Assembly: GCF_009765965.1 (NCBI RefSeq)
Contig: NZ_LMUL01000010.1
Location: forward strand, 193,887-233,127
Length of the DNA: 39,241 nt
Reading direction: 5' to 3'
From: Caulobacter sp. S45
Lineage (GTDB): Bacteria; Pseudomonadota; Alphaproteobacteria; Caulobacterales; Caulobacteraceae
The notes beneath the pieces are model-generated. The model did not search any database and was not told where the DNA came from. It saw only the letters and a list, made by a program, of their open reading frames with translations. The translations under genes and the position numbers were made by a program. Below, one piece after another: positions 37,112 through 39,241 of the stretch. The first letter of the stretch is position 1. Each line of letters begins with the position of its first letter.

Positions 37112-37339
37112 ATGACAAAGTCAACGCCGAAATTGTGGCATATCTTAGTGATCGCAAATCCGATTGTACTCACTCCGGCGCTCAATTGGCATGAATTCAT
37201 CTTGGCGGCGCACGGCGACATCCAAAATCCCGTGCATTTTTTCGCCGGAGTATTTGTGATGCTGATGATAATCTACGTCGTTGCCGATATGATCAAGCAG
37301 AAGTATTTTTCACCGGCCCAGGGGGAGCGCCTGGGATAA
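37112..37339 (+). CDS. Small two-helix membrane protein
   Basis: Protein of 75 aa with hydrophobic segments HILVIANPIVLTPALNW and VHFFAGVFVMLMIIYVVADM and a short basic tail (IKQKYFSPAQGERLG). No family recognised. Codons are AT-richer than the surrounding genes. It lies 39 bp before the next lipoprotein gene and may share its transcript. Start at ATG 37112; GTG and longer starts are possible. Confidence 0.6.
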   Translation: MTKSTPKLWHILVIANPIVLTPALNWHEFILAAHGDIQNPVHFFAGVFVMLMIIYVVADMIKQKYFSPAQGERLG

Positions 37340-37378
37340 GCCGATTTCAGGGGCTTAGGCTCGAGCGAGGGCGGGGGA

Positions 37379-37963
37379 ATGGGTTTGCGGAAACTGTCGG
37401 CTGTATTGCTTGCAGCCGCTCTCTGCCTGTCCGGATGCGGCCTGAGCTCATCGATTGGCGTCGCCCCCCTTCATCTGGCGTCGATCCCCGGTCGTGCGGT
37501 CATCGTTTTCGGCGTTGCTGTGGATGCGGATTGGCCGTTCGACGGTTTCTCCGTCAACCTGGATCAATATGATCTGGGCCGGCAGAATATCACCGGGAAC
37601 TGCTTCTGGTTTGAGCATGTCGGCGCGACATTGAAAAACCCGACGCTGGGAAAGAAACAGTATTTCGCTTTCGTCGTCCCCCCGGGCGCCTATGCCTATA
37701 GCCCCTTCAACGGCGCGGTGCTGGAAGGACCGTCGCGGGCCTTCCTGGCGCCTCCCGGGCAGGTAACCTACTTGGGCGATTTCACCTTTGTTGGAAGCGG
37801 GTCCGGTATGCCCGTACGAAACGATCGGTTGGTCCGCTTGGATGATCGTATCGTCACCCTGACCAGCGACCTCAGCGGCGCGCGTCAGGCGACCGGGAGC
37901 GACGCGATATCGGCGAGGATGGTCGAGGTCCGGCCTCCGCATGCCTTTCTCTGCACCCCATAA
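37379..37963 (+). CDS. Lipoprotein, unknown
   Basis: Lipoprotein of 194 aa: LSAVLLAAALCLSGC, Cys20 in lipobox LSGC. The mature beta-rich domain contains GRAVIVFGVAVDADWPFDGF, then KKQYFAFVVPPGAYAYSPFN, then VTYLGDFTFVGSG. The VPPGxY and YLGDF blocks resemble periplasmic immunoglobulin-like lipoproteins that report on lipid-modified surfaces, but no family name is certain. Ends with a Cys (AFLCTP) that could pair with Cys in NCFWF. A solitary repeat end follows the stop. Confidence 0.78.
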   Translation: MGLRKLSAVLLAAALCLSGCGLSSSIGVAPLHLASIPGRAVIVFGVAVDADWPFDGFSVNLDQYDLGRQNITGNCFWFEHVGATLKNPTLGKKQYFAFVVPPGAYAYSPFNGAVLEGPSRAFLAPPGQVTYLGDFTFVGSGSGMPVRNDRLVRLDDRIVTLTSDLSGARQATGSDAISARMVEVRPPHAFLCTP

Positions 37964-37968
37964 CCATT

Positions 37969-37992
37969 GGCTGTGTCCACGTTGAGTGTGGG
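37969..37992 (+). repeat. Solo outer end of the composite element
   Basis: GGCTGTGTCCACGTTGAGTG then TGGG, matching the outer ends of elements A, B and C but with no hairpin units beside it. A remnant of a deleted copy. Confidence 0.65.
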
Positions 37993-38013
37993 GTGTGACG
38001 GCTGTGGATCGCC

Positions 38014-38433
38014 TCAACCCTTGGGCGCGCGCGTCGGCTTTCGCGCCTTAGACCCGTTCAGGGCCACGGCGGCATGTATCAGCGTCTTGAAGGCGGCCTC
38101 GTCGAGTTCGGCGCCCTCCGGGATATCTATGGCGCGCCTCACATTGCCTTCCAGGCTGGAGTTGAACAGGCGCGAGGGGTCTTCGAGCGCGGCGCCCTTG
38201 GCGAAGGTCAGCTTGACCACGCTCTTGTAGGTCTCGCCGGTGCAGATGATCCCGTCGTGGGACCACACCGGAACGCCTCTCCACTTCCACTCCTCGACCA
38301 CCTCGGGGTCCGCCTGTTTGATCAGGGCGCGGACATGGGAAAGCATCGCGCCCCGCCAGTCGCCCAGCGCCGCGATCCTGGCGTCGATCAGCTGGGCGGG
38401 GGATTCGCCCTCGGGGGTTGGGCCTTGCTTCAT
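38014..38433 (-). CDS. DUF1801 family protein
   Basis: Protein of 139 aa. LIDARIAALGDWRGAMLSHV, RALIKQADPEVVEEWKWRGV, PVWSHDGIICTGETYKSVVK, LTFAKGAALEDPSRLFNSSL, then RAIDIPEGAELDEAAFKTLI. The E-W-K-W...PVWSHDGIIC and VKLTF.KG..L blocks mark the YdhG/DUF1801 group, small soluble proteins of unknown role. ATG 38433 is chosen. It lies 26 bp after the GFA gene on the same strand, likely one transcript. Confidence 0.88.
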   Translation of the reverse strand: MKQGPTPEGESPAQLIDARIAALGDWRGAMLSHVRALIKQADPEVVEEWKWRGVPVWSHDGIICTGETYKSVVKLTFAKGAALEDPSRLFNSSLEGNVRRAIDIPEGAELDEAAFKTLIHAAVALNGSKARKPTRAPKG

Positions 38434-38459
38434 GGCGTTTGCGGCTCCTTGGGCTGTCG

Positions 38460-38867
38460 TCACGCGGGGTCCGTGTCGTGGGTGCTGATCCCGGGCGGCA
38501 TCTGGACCCATGGGTGCCGGCGGCGGTCGTGGATCGAGACCTGGGGCGGCGGGAAGTGCGGATCGGCGAAGGCGCCTACGGCCACCGAGACGCGCGATTG
38601 CTCGTAGCCATCTTCGGTGTGGTAGACGGTGGTCCCGCAGACGGGGCAGAACCGGAAGGTGAACCTGGCCCCCTGGTCGCCGGTGCGGACATGCTCGGTG
38701 GCCACGCCGACGACCGTGTAGGGCGCGGCAAAGCTCGCCAGGGCCGCGAACACCCCGCCCGTCCGGCGCTGGCAGGCCAGGCAGTGGCAGACCCCGACGC
38801 CGCGGGGCTCGCCTCGCACCTCGATCCGTAACTGGCCGCAAGAACAGGACGCCGTGCGGGACTGCAT
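38460..38867 (-). CDS. GFA-family (glutathione-dependent formaldehyde-activating-like) zinc protein
   Basis: Protein of 135 aa with the GFA zinc pattern: CSCGQL near 8-13, CHCLACQRRTGG near 27-38, FCPVCGTTVYH near 73-83. The first and third Cys sets bind structural zinc and the second the catalytic-type site. Named for glutathione-dependent formaldehyde activation, but that activity is disputed for most members. Cytosolic. Ends with a Trp/His-rich segment (RRRHPWVQMPPG) as usual. Upstream of the DUF1801 gene. Confidence 0.9.
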   Translation of the reverse strand: MQSRTASCSCGQLRIEVRGEPRGVGVCHCLACQRRTGGVFAALASFAAPYTVVGVATEHVRTGDQGARFTFRFCPVCGTTVYHTEDGYEQSRVSVAVGAFADPHFPPPQVSIHDRRRHPWVQMPPGISTHDTDPA

Positions 38868-39054
38868 TTGCGCGCTCCCTGGGTGGGTCGGGTATTCGGC
38901 CCCGGAGTTTGCGCAACGGCGGCCGTGTCCGCAATGGGTGGATTTTCGCGGCTGGCTTCGGCGCCGTTGGGGCCGTCACGGGAACGTGCGCTTTCCAAGC
39001 GCTGTCCACGTGCTAGAGGAAGGCCGCATCAGTAACCACCGATGGTTGCGGTCC

Positions 39055-39241
39055 ATGGCCAGTTTCGCCGCTCTTATATTGGCGCTCGCCGCCCAGGCCG
39101 CACCTGTTCCAAGTCGCCCCCAGCAGTTCGATCTAAGCTGTTCGGGCATGGTGGAGCTGCAACTTTATGCGCCCACGTCGTATACGAAGCTGACGCGGAA
39201 CGAGCCCTGGAAGGCGACGTTCAGGGTGGATTTGAAAAGAA
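39055..39241 (+). CDS. Secreted protein, 5' part only
   Basis: Open from ATG 39055 to the window end (62 codons). Signal peptide MASFAALILALAAQAAP, then FDLSCSGMVELQLYAPTSYT and on to WKATFRVDLKR. The FDLxCxG start is typical of small secreted Caulobacterales proteins (recollection). No function can be given. The start could be slightly upstream (TTG 39046). The gap 38868-39054 shows nothing else. Confidence 0.55.
   Translation, partial: MASFAALILALAAQAAPVPSRPQQFDLSCSGMVELQLYAPTSYTKLTRNEPWKATFRVDLKR

Noticed and set aside
1-39241. Many long open frames opposite or overlapping the chosen genes (for example 701 and 472 codons on the wrong frame or strand)
   Set aside because: They mirror real genes in high-GC DNA, show Arg/Pro/Ala/Gly-rich composition, and lack domains and ribosome sites.

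Overview
The window is GC-rich DNA (mostly near 70% by eye) with strong third-position G/C preference. The gene families (LOV and HisKA_2-type histidine kinases, many small secreted proteins, palindromic intergenic repeats, a leaderless promoter) fit an alphaproteobacterium of the Caulobacter/Phenylobacterium type. I see no rRNA, tRNA, CRISPR array, integrase or transposase. Species assignment is inference.

Layout. 0-14 kb is ordinary chromosome: a LOV histidine kinase, an amidohydrolase, GNAT and cyclophilin genes, a TonB-like membrane protein, a YafQ-type toxin with an unusual partner and a divergent DinJ-type antitoxin, a cupin/phytanoyl-dioxygenase/ArsR cluster, a less GC-rich alpha/beta hydrolase, a half-length FlgI-like protein and small membrane proteins. 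14-29 kb is a decayed prophage. It holds a repressor with two HTH domains, a replication module (DnaB helicase, initiator-like protein, 188-aa protein), a packaging module (terminase small-like and large subunits, N-terminal half of a portal), then a deletion that removed head and tail genes, then a lysis cassette (GH24 endolysin and a spanin-like pair). 29-39 kb returns to chromosome: outer-membrane barrel, gamma-glutamylcyclotransferase, PAS histidine kinase, EF-hand lipoprotein, DUF167 protein, a BlaI/M56 signalling pair with its operator, a pentapeptide/GNAT pair, and DUF1801 and GFA proteins.

Three layers of non-coding structure stand out. (1) A 15-bp palindrome, TGTGC-N5-GCACA, occurs seven times and, as far as I could read, only in the prophage (14.57, 14.60, 16.60, 16.63, 16.67, 21.20 and 21.74 kb). 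It clusters at the repressor gene, lies inside two promoters of identical geometry, and precedes each copy of a tandemly duplicated secreted-protein gene. This looks like an intact repressor regulon in an otherwise broken phage. (2) A hairpin repeat (CGTCATGCTGAGGAG ... CGTCTCGAAGCACGC) is scattered through the whole window. It is often paired head-to-head inside a roughly 170-185 bp element with longer inverted ends. One copy is flanked by an 8-bp direct repeat, one copy is translated inside a phage gene, and one inverted pair brackets a two-gene cargo. (3) A second composite repeat of about 150 bp, built from CTTCTCCC...GGGAGAAG hairpins, occurs four times, each 17-31 bp upstream of a major phage gene (dnaB, initiator, terL, portal).

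How the genes work together: the phage replication, packaging and lysis genes are mostly open, but the particle could not be built because capsid and tail genes are absent. What persists is regulation plus small secreted or lipoprotein cargo. The chromosomal flanks carry several two-gene units joined by ATGA or TGATG overlaps: the 109-aa gene with YafQ, BlaI with M56, and GNAT with the pentapeptide protein.
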